Positions 11,755 to 23,700 of a DNA stretch of 60,000 nucleotides are shown here, one piece after another (positions within the stretch are counted from its first letter, which is position 1; every line of letters begins with the position of its first letter). The notes beneath the pieces are model-generated. The model was not told the origin of the DNA. It saw nothing but the letters and a program-made list of their open reading frames with translations, and searched no databases. The DNA comes from Owenia fusiformis (Eukaryota; Annelida; Polychaeta; Sabellida; Oweniidae), in the NCBI GenBank assembly GCA_903813345.2, contig CAIIXF020000003.1, forward strand, positions 29,653,248 through 29,713,247, written 5' to 3'. A program made the position numbers and the translations under genes.

Positions 11755-14125
11755 AGGAAAAATGTGAACTTTGCATAACAGGAGATTTTAACATGAGAGA
11801 AATAGATTGGAAAAACTGTCAATCAAATATGGGATCTGAACATTTTTCATCCATTTTTCTAGAGAAAACCCAAGAATTATTCCTACATCAACATATAGAT
11901 CAACCAACAAGAATAGTGCATGGACAAAGGCCGAGCATCCTGGATTTGATATTCTCAAGCAGGGAAGAAAGTGTATCACAGATAGAGTATATGGGTAAGC
12001 TTGGACATAGTGACCATATAATTATAAGCTTCAAGATTAGCTCTAACATAGACAAATCAAACACATATGTACCAGATAAAAAACATGTTACACTAAAGGG
12101 GATTATAGCCAGATTAGAAATGATATGGATAATGTAAACTGGACCAAAGACCTGGAGAATTTAAGTACCCAAGAGTCATGGAATCTATTTTAGGAGAAAC
12201 TATGTAGCTCTATTCGCAGTAATGTCCCCTTTATTAGCCCAAAATCTGACAAAAGGAAAAACATCTATATGGACAAAAATGCACTGAAGCAGTATAGGAA
12301 AAAACTGTCAACATGGAAGAGATACCTGAAAACTAAGGATGGAAAGGACTATGAAAACGCAAGACGAGAAAGTAACAAACTAAGAAAACAAACTAGGCAA
12401 TTGAATAAAGCCTTTGAACATGAAATAGCAAGGAAATCAAAGCAGAATCCCAAAATCTTCTACAATTATGTTAACTCGAAAATTAAGCCGAAATCTAGAA
12501 TACCTGACCTACGAGATAAAGATGGAACCTACTGTGATAATGACCATGAGAAATCGAACCTACTGAATGACTACTTCGCGAGTGTTTTCACTGAAGAGAC
12601 ACTTGATAACATACCCATAATTGAAGATAGAAGTAAAGGCAAACAAATGACAACTATTGACATTACATATGATAAAGTAATGAGAAAGCTCAAGAACCTG
12701 AGGCCTTTTAAGTCACCTGGACCAGATAGCATTCACCCAAGGGTACTCAAGGAAACTGCACCTTCAATAGCCAAAGCCCTGACAATAATTTTCAACAAGT
12801 CACTGAACACAGGAGACGTCCCCAAGGACTGGCGGGAGGCTGAGATTGTTGCAATACACAAAAGTGGCCAAAGAGATCTAGCAGAGAACTACAGACCCAT
12901 CAGTTTAACTAGCGTGTGTTGCAAGTTACTAGAATCCATTATAAGGGATGATATTATAAATTACATGCTTGAAAATGGACTTTTCGCTGATGAACAGTAT
13001 GGATTTTTACCAGGAAAATCATGTATCACGCAACTCCTAACTGTAATGGAAAAGTGGACGGAGATACTCGACAATGGAACAAGATTAGACGCAATATATT
13101 TTGACCTGGCGAAAGCGTTTGATACCGTGCCCTACCAGAGACTACTAAAAAAACTTGAAAGTGTTGGAATTAGAGGTAATGTACTTCAGTGGATAAGAGG
13201 TTTTCTTACAAACAGGACACAGACAGTGAAAGTTAACACTAGCACATCCTCACCAAAGCCAGTGGCCTCCGGAATACCTCAAGGAACCGTCAAACTGGTC
13301 AAATAAATGGCAAATGAGATTCAATCAAAAAAAGTGCAAAGTGCTAAACCTAGGCGGAAAGAATATGAATACGAACCATAAGTATAAACTTGATGATAAA
13401 GACATTGAATCAGTGTCAGAACAAAAGGACTTAGGAGTGATCATGGACACTGAACTGAAGTTTAAGCAACATATTAGTCAAGTAGCTAAGAAAGCCAATA
13501 GTAAACTAGGTATTATTAAAAGGAGTTTCACACACATAAAGGAAAATATAATTCCACTGTATAAATCCATGATCCGACCAATTCTAGACTACGGAAATAG
13601 CATCTGGCATCCAAGATTCTTAGGCGATAACAGAAAAATAGAGCAAATACAAAGACGAGCTACTAAATTAATACCTGGAATAAAGGATAAGCCCTACCAA
13701 GAAAGACTGAAAGAGCTAAAGCTACATTCACTTCAATATAGACGCAGAAGGGGCGACATGATCCAAGTCTTTAAAATCATGAATGGAATCGACACAATAG
13801 AGCCAAGCTCCTTCTTTACTAAGGCTACCACTACCACCAGAGGGCATTCCTTGAAGCTATACAAGCATCACTGCAACACTACTGTGAGAAGAAACTCCTT
13901 CAGCAACAGGGTTATTGATGACTGGAACAGCCTTCCCGAGATGATTGTGATGTCTGACAGTGTAGATCAGTTTAAAGGGAGGCTAGACAGATTTTGGCAA
14001 ACTTACCACTATGATATAGTTTAATTGAATATGAACTATAAATAATAAAGATCTGAGCATTAACAGGACTGTTAGTTAAGACCTACAAGCTCAGAATCTG
14101 ATGATGATGATGATGATGATGATGA
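11755..14125 (+). mobile_element. 5'-truncated CR1/L2-like non-LTR retrotransposon
   Basis: It runs from a truncated endonuclease coding region through a reverse transcriptase to a 3' end made of (GAT)n at about 14094-14125, the microsatellite tail typical of CR1/L2-group elements. It sits in the same orientation as the transglutaminase gene that starts 0.5 kb downstream. Decay (frameshift, stop, internal deletion) makes it immobile. Confidence 0.9.
11760..14024 (+). pseudogene. Broken endonuclease-reverse transcriptase ORF
   Basis: The order of pieces is: APE-type endonuclease C-terminus (CITGDFNMREIDW; GHSDHIIISF) to about 12100; a frameshift; linker with an in-frame TAG at 12191-12193; RT fingers/palm (KSPGPDSIHPRVLKE, NYRPISLTSVCCKLLESI, YFDLAKAFDTVP, SGIPQGT) to about 13290; then an abrupt jump to NWSNKWQMRFN and the RT thumb/C-terminal domain, ending at 14024. 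The jump removes the segment that should hold the catalytic YADD box and changes frame. The protein therefore cannot be functional. Assignment to the CR1/L2 side of the jockey superfamily is from motif style and tail type. Confidence 0.9.
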
Positions 14126-14643
14126 CTGTTCAATTAAATACATCTGCCATATATGGGCTCATTAGCCTTTTGTAGATCATTGACATACACATAAACTCAT
14201 TGGGCAATCCGACTAGGGGGACAGGTATTTAACGCTCATACACACCTGACCAGAGGTAACATAAACATTCATTCACACATTTACACATGCTTGGATATTG
14301 ACTCGGTTATCCGTTAGAGCTCTTTAGAACTTAATTTTGCTAGTTGGTACTTAGCGCTTATGTAGGTGGGTTTAGAGATGACACAAAATAATATCCCGCA
14401 CCATGATCTAGTCTAATGTGAGTAAAAACAATGTGTTATACCCCTCACGATTCATGCACCATCATCAATACATGACAAAAGTGTTTAGGGTGTAACAAGA
14501 CAAATACCCAAGTGGGGTACAAACTTAGAAAACTTCTAACACAACATTGGATTTGACCTAATTTGCCGCTTGGTAAAAGAGGGAAAAACAAAAGTTCCAG
14601 ATTTTCAAGTTGATTTGTGATATTATTTGGAACCATCGGTAAC
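14026..14643. other. Upstream flank of the transglutaminase gene
   Basis: Apart from the (GAT)n retroelement tail this is unique-looking DNA with no gene. It would contain the transglutaminase promoter if the start at 14644 is right; I see no clear TATA box. Confidence 0.4.
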
Positions 14644-14720
14644 ATGGGTCGTAGGAGACGGTCAACTACATCAGCTTCATCTTCTCCACCGAAAAAAAGA
14701 CGGACTCGATCGTCAACCTC
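14644..14720 (+). CDS. TGM: TGM exon 1 (candidate start, Arg/Ser-rich leader)
   Basis: ATG at 14644 opens 25 codons plus 2 nt beginning [20 protein letters not shown], with donor GTAGGT at 14721. Its phase 2 end fits the single leading nucleotide of exon 2. The evidence is phase match, composition and position only; the alternative is that translation starts at ATG 16120 just upstream of exon 2 with no intron. Confidence 0.55.
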
Positions 14721-17700
14721 GTAGGTCTTTTCAAAGAAAAGTCAATAGATCTAAAAAAAAATGAAAAAATTTTCAATTTCAATTTGATCAATCTGATGAT
14801 TTTCAATGAGTTTTTAATACTCTAAGACTTTATGACTTATTTAAGCGAAGGCATTTTGTCTGTTGCCATTCAAAACTGGGGTAGTGCGCCTTGAGGGGGG
14901 TGTTTGATTTCAAGGGGTAGGGGTCGGGCCCGTAGCCAGAGGGGGAGCTGGAGGCGGAAGCTCCTTACCCCCTGGCCAGAAATTCTTTCAAAATCATGCA
15001 GTTTTTCACCATTCTGAGAATTTTCGCATGATTTTTAGCCAAAATTGTGAAAAAGCTCCCCCCCTGGAAAAAAGCTCCCCCTCCTGGTAAAAACTGGCTA
15101 CGGGCAACTGGGTCACATGCTATCTATTGCAAGACTTATGCCTGCCACAACCGTCACCATGTTATTAAGTGTTTTTAAGTTTCGCAAGGATCCTGCCATG
15201 ACTGTGGTATTGTTATCGTGACAGCCTGGTATAACCGTGACAATGCTATATTATATTCCAAGGCCTGTCCTGACCGTGGTAATGTTAAAGCCTTATATGA
15301 CCGTGACAATGGTTGCAAGGCCTGTCATGACTGTGGTAATGTTAAACCCTGATATGACCGTGACAATGTTCACGTTCTTGAATGAGATTAGAATTATAGT
15401 TTGTGGAAATGAATTGAGTAGTACATGTAGTAGTAGTCTAGATTTATACATTTAATATAACCATTGTCATGGTCATATTGTGCTTTAACATTACCATGCT
15501 AGGCCTTGCAACCATTGTCATAGGTCATATCATGCTTTAGCATTACCATGGTCATGACAGGCCATGCAATATAATATAGCATTGTCACGGTTATACCAGG
15601 CTATCATGATAACACTATCATGGTCATGGCAGGATCCTTGCCAAACGGCTGTGCCAGGCATAAGTCTTGTAACAGATAGGGTCTCACATTTTCTTCCAAT
15701 TTCTATACCTCATAGGCCCGAGAACTTATATAAGAATTGAGTCGAATGCACAATGTAAAGAGACTTGGTGTATTCGACTCAATTTTCTTTATACATGTTC
15801 CTGGGCCTTATGCTTTACCTGGCTTGTTACATTGTGTTTGGTAGTTAGTCATTCACCTGTGTTTCCCTTGGGTAGCAGAACAACTCTGCATCCTGCATAT
15901 TGTCTTTTTCACGAACGATCATTCATTGTTGTTGGAAAGCTAAAATAACTCCATCATTGTACCACATAGGGGCATCAATAATGCTTAGTTCTCCCAATTC
16001 GACCATGGACTTTCTTCAAGTCCGTGATTGTATATGGTGCTTTCAGACGTTACAATTAGCAGTACAATTGAGATACATTTACTGTCTTAGATTAAAAACT
16101 AAAATGCTACAATTATAATATGATTTTTTTAAAACTTTGTAGCCGTGCTCTACGAGACAAACTCCTAGGACCTGATCAAAGTGGCAGGCGTCTTGCAGTG
16201 TCTGATGAGGACTTTAACACTAGGAATAAAGTACTGGCAGCTGATTTCGTACTTGCAGGTAAAATTACTTGTAATGGCAGTTTAAACCATCTTCATTCAC
16301 CTGTTCACTCGGCTCCAGTTCGAGGGTGCGAAGATGAGGTTAAACAGTTAAACAGTGAAGAACTTGGAGTGGTACCATATCATAGAACGACTTATATCAC
16401 TGTTTCTAACTCTAATTTTCCCCTTTTCTGCGAATATTATAGATATCCAGTTAGAGCCTTCAGAAGTTGACTTTAACGTTGATGCCAACAGGAAGGAGCA
16501 CCACACGGATGAGTATGAAGAGGAGACTCTCATTGTGAGACGTGGACAAGCCTTTGATGTAAATGTGACGTTCAATAGAGCTTATAATGCTGACACTGAT
16601 TCAGTCACTATACAGTTCACTACTGGTGCGTTAGAATGTTACTTTTTACAAAAACTAAGAGAAATGAATGTGTTAAATTATCTCCTGGAAAGGTAATTTG
16701 TTGTATCTTTCCAGCTTTTCATGTCTGGAAAACCTCAGAACATTTGAGCAATTGAGGAGCTTCTTTTGTAATACATCATCTTGATATAAATAAATATGAG
16801 TAAAAAAAACAAATAAAAAAACAAAAAACAAGAACATTTGACCTCAGAAGGAACACTTTTGGTTTGGCTCCAGAACATCTAGAGAGTAACTGTTACAATT
16901 TTCGTTATTTTACTTTTTATTCCTAATTTATCATTCTGATAGAGCTCTTCAATAAGCTTGACTCGAAAATATACAAACTGTATACAAAATGAGCATGCCC
17001 ATTTCCCAAAATAGCTAGTTTGACTTCCCTCACTGTATATTTTAAAAGAGAGGCTTTCTGTTGAATGCCCATGGTACAGAACAAAAAATTATACAAGTAC
17101 TGTATATATAAATAAACCATTATAGGAAATAGACCACAGGAGAACAAAGGTACTGTGATACGTCTGAGTTTGTTGGAGAAAGATTCTGGTGACTTTGAGG
17201 AATGGAGGGCTGTGCTGAACAAGACTCAGAATGATGACAAGGAATTAAATGTACAGTAGGCTTCTTGCATAATTTTTAAGTATGATTTTTTCACTCTGAA
17301 TGATTGGTAGAAGATGTATATAGTCTACATTAGATATAGTTTGTGATGAGAAACTCTTTTACAAAACAAAAATACTGGAGAAAATGATGTCACAACGAAA
17401 TACTGGAAAAATGATGTCACAAAACAAAAATACTGGAAAAAATGATGTTATACTCTTTAAGTCTTTCTTTTGTAACAAATATTTTTCAAAAACATTGACT
17501 GCAATGCCTTTCATCCTCCGATCACAGGGCTTCAAAATCCAGAATATATTCTTTCTTTTTGCCCCCTGCGATAAGCAGTTAGCATTTCCCTGATTAAGAA
17601 ATTGTAATCTGATTGGCTGTCGCAACAATGCGACAGAAATTATGTATAAGTCATTGCGCATAATAAGATCATGTGATTCAGTTTAATCGGGCGTTTCCAA

Positions 17701-20700
17701 ATTGGTTATAGCAGGGGGAAGAAGGAGGTACGGATTCTGGATACCTGCTTAGGAGGATGAATGCCTTTGTGCTTGATTTAATTCATTATAAATTTATACC
17801 ATGAATATTTCCCGATCTATGTTACATTTAAAGAGTGACCTTCATGCTAATGTGAATTATCAATGCACACATAATGTTACATATAAGAAATTCTTGAGGT
17901 TGCAATATTGTTCACCCTGTGTTTTGTTTCCAGATTTCCATCATTCCATCTGCAGAGGCCATTGTTGGCAGATATCACATGTTCATTGAAACATCCATGC
18001 TGAATGATGATGGGGAGAAGTTGTTATACAGACATGAGTATGAGGATGATACTGTGACTGTGGTGTTTAATCCATGGTGCAAAGGTAACTTATGCTCCCT
18101 AAAGTTTTAACTGTAGTGCCATTCAATGTACCAACAATAGACTAGACACCAGTAGAAATAAATTTAATCTCATTCAGTTTTTCAAGCAAAATGATTTTAT
18201 CAAATGAACACCAAATAGAAAATATAACCTCTAATAATGTGCTTTTAAGAATAGTGTATGAATATATAATTGATATTACTTAATATGCTCTACATAACTG
18301 GAAATTGCAAACTAAATTATTTTAAATCCCCACCCTATCAACCCCACTCTGCACCTGTCTGCCTTCATGGGTAGAATCTCTTAAACCTGTAAATAATATG
18401 TGAAAATAAAGATTTAAAAAAAAAAGAATCTATTAAATAAAAAATATTGTTGTCTCTCAGATGACCAGGTGTACCTGGGGAATGAAGATGAGAGGCAGGA
18501 GTATGTTATGAATGAAACTGGAGCCATTTGGTGCGGATCACAGCACAATTTTGGTGGTAGACCATGGAACTTTGGTCAGGTAACTAAAATCTGAATGTTT
18601 TGAAAGGAATTTGTGATGATTGAGAGTCGGCCAGTCATAGTTTGTCATGGTTCGATATAATTGGGTTCTTACCAGACTCGGTTCGGTCAGTTTTTTTGGC
18701 TTATATACTTAACATGATGGGCCTATAAAAGCTGACTTTCCATGTCAAGAAGGGCACCATTTCCTAAGCTACAAACATACTAAACATGTCATTCATAAAT
18801 TGAACCTTGTGATAAATAGACTATATGGAAATAGAAATAATCTTGATTTACATCATTTTACTTTCGAAATTCAGTCAAAGTGATATCATGTTTGAAATCT
18901 ACATGTAAAATTACATGTAGAAATGTGGTTTTAAAAAGTGTTGATTAACTTTGAAAATTTAATTTTCTTTGAAAATGTGACTTCTAGGCCAGGGAGATTC
19001 CCCATAGACCCAGTGTTTTAAAATCGCAAAAAGTGAAATATCTTTTCTTATATTGGACAGATAATATTTTTTCTTTTACTGGTCATATTTTAAATTGTAT
19101 AACTATCAGATACATAAGACTAATATGACAACTAAAACTGATGAATATTCAAGTTTAAGGGAACTTACAATACCCTGCCATATTATCTACCCCTACTCGC
19201 ATCTGGGTAATTGTGGGTTGAAAGTTTTTGCTTAAAACTGTCAATTGGACTTTTTTGCCCAGATGTAGAATAGAGCAAAGCACTCCTTTTAAAAGTAGGT
19301 CTGAAAACCTTTTTGGCTTTGGCTCTTTTAATGATTATATTGATTTCTATACAATCCTCAACCCCCTTCCAATCTTTTTTCCCACTGCTAGTGTGCTTAT
19401 GCCCTAGGATGCTACTTTAACACCAAATGAATAAACAATCCTATATGTTTTCCAGTTTGAAGATGTTTGCCTGGAGGCTGCCTTGTATTTACTGGACAAA
19501 GCAGAGCTGGCAGATGGTGCTCGGTCCAATCCTGTCCTGATATGTAGAGTAATATCTGCTATGGTAAATACAAACCTAACTTTATATTAAATTTAATAAG
19601 TTCCTGTCTTTTGAACATCTTTAGTTAGCGTTAATGCCGTTTTTTCCATTTTTCATTTCTCTTCACGCAAAACTGCTACACATTTTAGACATATCATTTG
19701 CACAATCACCATATTTTCTAGAAATAGTCATGAAATATACAAAAAACAAAAATAGAAAGTTATGAAAGTCCATACAAATAATGTTTCAAGTGGCTGTAAA
19801 AGATAGAGAGTGTAAAATTTCGGAATCAGCATTTCAAGAAAGCATACCTCTAAGCCCTAATTTAGTTATTTCAATGAAAAATTGAGATGTCCAAATTCCT
19901 AGAAAATGTCTAAACCTTTTTTGTCTGCCATTTTAATGCACGTCACAAATGTACTGGAAGAAACGGGACGATTCAGAATTCCCGGGCGGGCAATACGCCG
20001 GGCAATACGTCTTTTATAATTCAAAAATTAAGGGAGCTGTGAAATACGCTTTGGTATATTTGATCACATGGTACTGAATCAGCCAATCAAAGGACACAAA
20101 TTCTAGCAATGATATAATAATAAAAATTATTTCCATAGTTGATCAGAAGATGATGATTATAAAGCTTAATATTGTGAACAAGACATTTTAAATTATATAG
20201 TTTAAACAGATTGAGTTTGTATGTTGTAGGCTAACAGTATGGATGACAATGGAGTATTGTATGGTAGGTGGACCGAAGAATGGCCAAAGAACTGCACACT
20301 GCCTTGGAACTGGAATGGAAGTGTAGGCATCATAGAACAATACATGAAGAACAAACGCAGTGTTAGATATGGTCAATGCTGGGTCTTCTCAGGATTAGTA
20401 ACCACATGTAAGTGTTTTCTCTTGATTATTTCTAACAATTGACTTAGTAGTAAAACTATTTGTCATGTATAAACAGCCCATCACAGGTGATTTGCTGATC
20501 TCACATGGTGCTACACATTTCTGAGGCTTTAACAATTTTTTGAAAATAACAGACTGGGGGCTGCCATATTGAATTGAAGTTTCCAAGATGGCTGATTTAG
20601 TGGCCATATTGAATTGAAGTAGGTCAATATGACACTTATAGTTTAATCATCGTAGCAATTACAGACCCAAATATGGCATTAAAATTTGTCCTTATATTGG

Positions 20701-23700
20701 CAAGTAGTGTGTATAAGGTATAGCTGCATAAAGAACTGGGGTTAGCTGTCCATTTAAAGTTACTTTCAAAGACCAGAGGCTAAAATGAGGGATTTCAAGA
20801 AATACTCAAGAAAATAGTCTTACCTTTCTATTAATTAGGATGGGTTATGGTGCCAAAAACAGCTGATTCATACCCTTTGCATTCGTTTGACTTCACTTCT
20901 TAAAAGAGAGCTTTGTCTTCACTCTTTCAAACTAAAATAAACCTGTGAAATCACCGCGCCAATCAGTGTTCGTCGGCCAAATTTGACCGACGTTCTATAT
21001 ATGGTCATTCCTTCTGACGTAATCGTTGAGCCCCGAATTGACCAATGACATGCGCATATTTAAATAGAACGCATTTGGCGTATGTTTCTTCAAGCTCGCT
21101 GATTGGTGAAAGAAAGGTCAGCGCGTAGGTCAAAAGTGATTTATTACCCAAACTCAGGGCTGTCAACTTGGGACCATCTAATATGAGTGACTTCCAAATG
21201 TTGAACACCTTCCTTCAAACTTTGGACAGCTTCACTGAACACTGGGGGGGGGGTAGGTGTAAATATTTTCGAAACAAATGTGTGATATATACACATATTC
21301 TGTACCAAATGCGTGACATAAACGGCAATCGCGTGCAAAAACTGAACAGAATGCGTTCGATTTTTTCGCCGTTCAATATTTTACCGTTTCGGCATTTCAC
21401 AAAAAACGATTATTAAAAATATCAAAAAAATGTGTGATTTGCAAGATATTTGATCATACACGCTAAATTGATGCGTGATTTCTATTTTTCCAGCAAATGC
21501 GTGACAATTACGCCTAATGCGTGAGGGTTGACAGGGCAGCAAACTGTCACCGGTACCCGTTGTGGGGGCAGGGCTACTAAACTGTAATATGGTCTCTACT
21601 AGGCAGAGTGTAGTTTAACTAGACTCTGCACACAGGGTAGCTGATTCATGGATATATATCATTTTGTTTGAAAATTGGAAGCAAGAAAATTGTTTTGGAG
21701 GCCATGTTTCTTTTACTGTCATGACAGGAAATAGATTATCAAAATGAAAACTTAATTAACATCATTAATTCTGAATTTGGCAAAAAACACTTACTCAAAT
21801 ATGTATTCTAATATTTTTAGCATTATAATTGACTAAATGTAATTTTTAATTATTGTAATGTTGTGAAAAAATATTTTCAAAAATTACCAATCTTTATTAA
21901 AAATTACTCCTTATATTCAAGCTGAGGTTGTGGCCAAGTGGTTAAAGAATCAGGTTTGTGAATCCCGGCCATGGCAAATTTTTTTCTTTTTTTTTCTTTA
22001 TTTCTTAGCCTGAGCCACAATATATTTTCTTTATCTAATTTTTATTTAACACAGTGTCATATTTATTACTTTTTGGGGTTTTATAATATAGGTAGAATGT
22101 CTGTATGTTGTTTAATGTTAACTCATGACATTGACTTTTGTCAAACGTATCTGTTTGTATTGGAGGAATAAAAACGAATTTCAGCTTTTGCATTTCTGAT
22201 TTCGAGCGATGTCAGTCATATTGGTGCAAATCAAAAATTTATTTTTGATAATATGTTGAACGATGAATTAAATGTACTGTACTTTTAGTTTTTACTTTTT
22301 TATTTACTTTTTACTCACATGGTGAGCTTTTGCGATCATATTGGGTGCGGAGCAAATGAGCGGAGGGTGCGGAGCTAACGGTTATTTTTGAGTTTAAATT
22401 TGGGATATTTCTGAAACTAAGCCGTTTTGGGACTTTAAATATACCAAGATATATGTATTTGACACCAAATATCAATACAATTGTGGAAATAGTAGCGCAA
22501 TTCATTCTATAGCGACGCAGTGCGCCTTAAACCTTTCCCAGACCTAAATATTTTGAAATTATCCTTTTAATACTGAGTCCCCAGCATTCATAAAAAATGG
22601 TGTTCAAGGTACACTATCTATACAAATTATTTTTGCATCTTGGAAGCACGTTTATGGAACTCCTCCGCACCCAATATTTAGAGGGGGCTCATATCTGAAA
22701 AACATTTCCGAATTTTTATAAAATCACACAGATACTGCCTGGCTTCCAAGATGCAAAAATAATTTGCATATGTAGTGTATCTTGAACACCATTTTTTTAT
22801 GAATGCTGGGGACGCAGTATTAAAAGGATAGTCTCAAAATATATAGGTCTGGGAAATGTTTAAGGCATAATGCGTCGCTATAAAATGAATTGCACTACTA
22901 TTTTCACAATTTTATTGATATTTGGTGTCAAATACACATATCTTGGTATATTTGAAGTCCCAAAACGGCTTAGTTTCAGAAATATCCCAATTTTAAATTC
23001 AAAAATGACCGTTAGCTCCGCACCCTCCGCTCATTTGCGCCGCACCCAATATTTCCCACAGGCTCTGTCTGCATAGGGTGTTTTAGTTAAAATTGATTTG
23101 TCCATCTGACTCATGAAATCCACTTTTCTGTTAATAATAGTGGCACATTTTAAAACCTCTGTCAATAGGATTCCTGTTTTAAGTTATTTGTATTCAACAT
23201 CAGTAAAGCAAACTCCCGGATCCCCTATGACTCCTGGTTCAAAAGCTCGCCTAATTTCAAAATGGCCACCATTTTTGTTTTGCGAAATTCACTTTTGACC
23301 CATTTCCTGGCTTTACAAATAATTTCAGGTGTCCTGCATTGTAAAACTCCATGTCAATGTGAAGAGTAGTTATATGAAATAATTTTGTTACAAAAAAATC
23401 AGGAAAAAATTTTATCCATTTTTTATTTTCAGCCATTTTAGTTAACATTGATTTGTCCATCTGACTGGCGAAATCCAATTCTCCGTGAACAATAGTGGCA
23501 CGTTTTAAAACCTCTGAAACCTGTTATAAGTTATTTCTGTTCAACATCAATACAAAAAACTCCCCTATGAATCCTGGTTCAAAAGCTCGCCTATTTTCAA
23601 AATGGTTGCCACTCTTGTCTCGCGAAATTCACTTTTGGCCCATTTCCTAGCTTTACAAATAATTTCAGATATCCTGCATTGTAAAAAGTCATGTCAGTGT

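Larger units (their letters stand above)
16259..20229. other. TGM introns 2-7
   Basis: These are short to medium introns (185 to 876 bp). A 30-bp-scale imperfect tandem repeat of AAATACTGGAGAAAATGATG occurs at about 17368-17450 in intron 4. No nested gene was recognised. Confidence 0.5.

Noticed and set aside
15237-15455. Repetitive 72-codon frame (MTVTM/VMLxP repeats)
   Set aside because: It lies in one arm of the large palindrome and simply translates its internal repeat.
16120-16142. ATG at 16120 as the transglutaminase start
   Set aside because: Possible, but the ATG sits in a poly-T tract ending TTGTAG that looks like a splice acceptor, and a phase-matched exon exists at 14644. Kept as an alternative.
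22311-23076. Two small genes encoding nearly the same peptide
   Set aside because: They are the two arms of one foldback element read in mirror orientation. Kept only as a finding to test.
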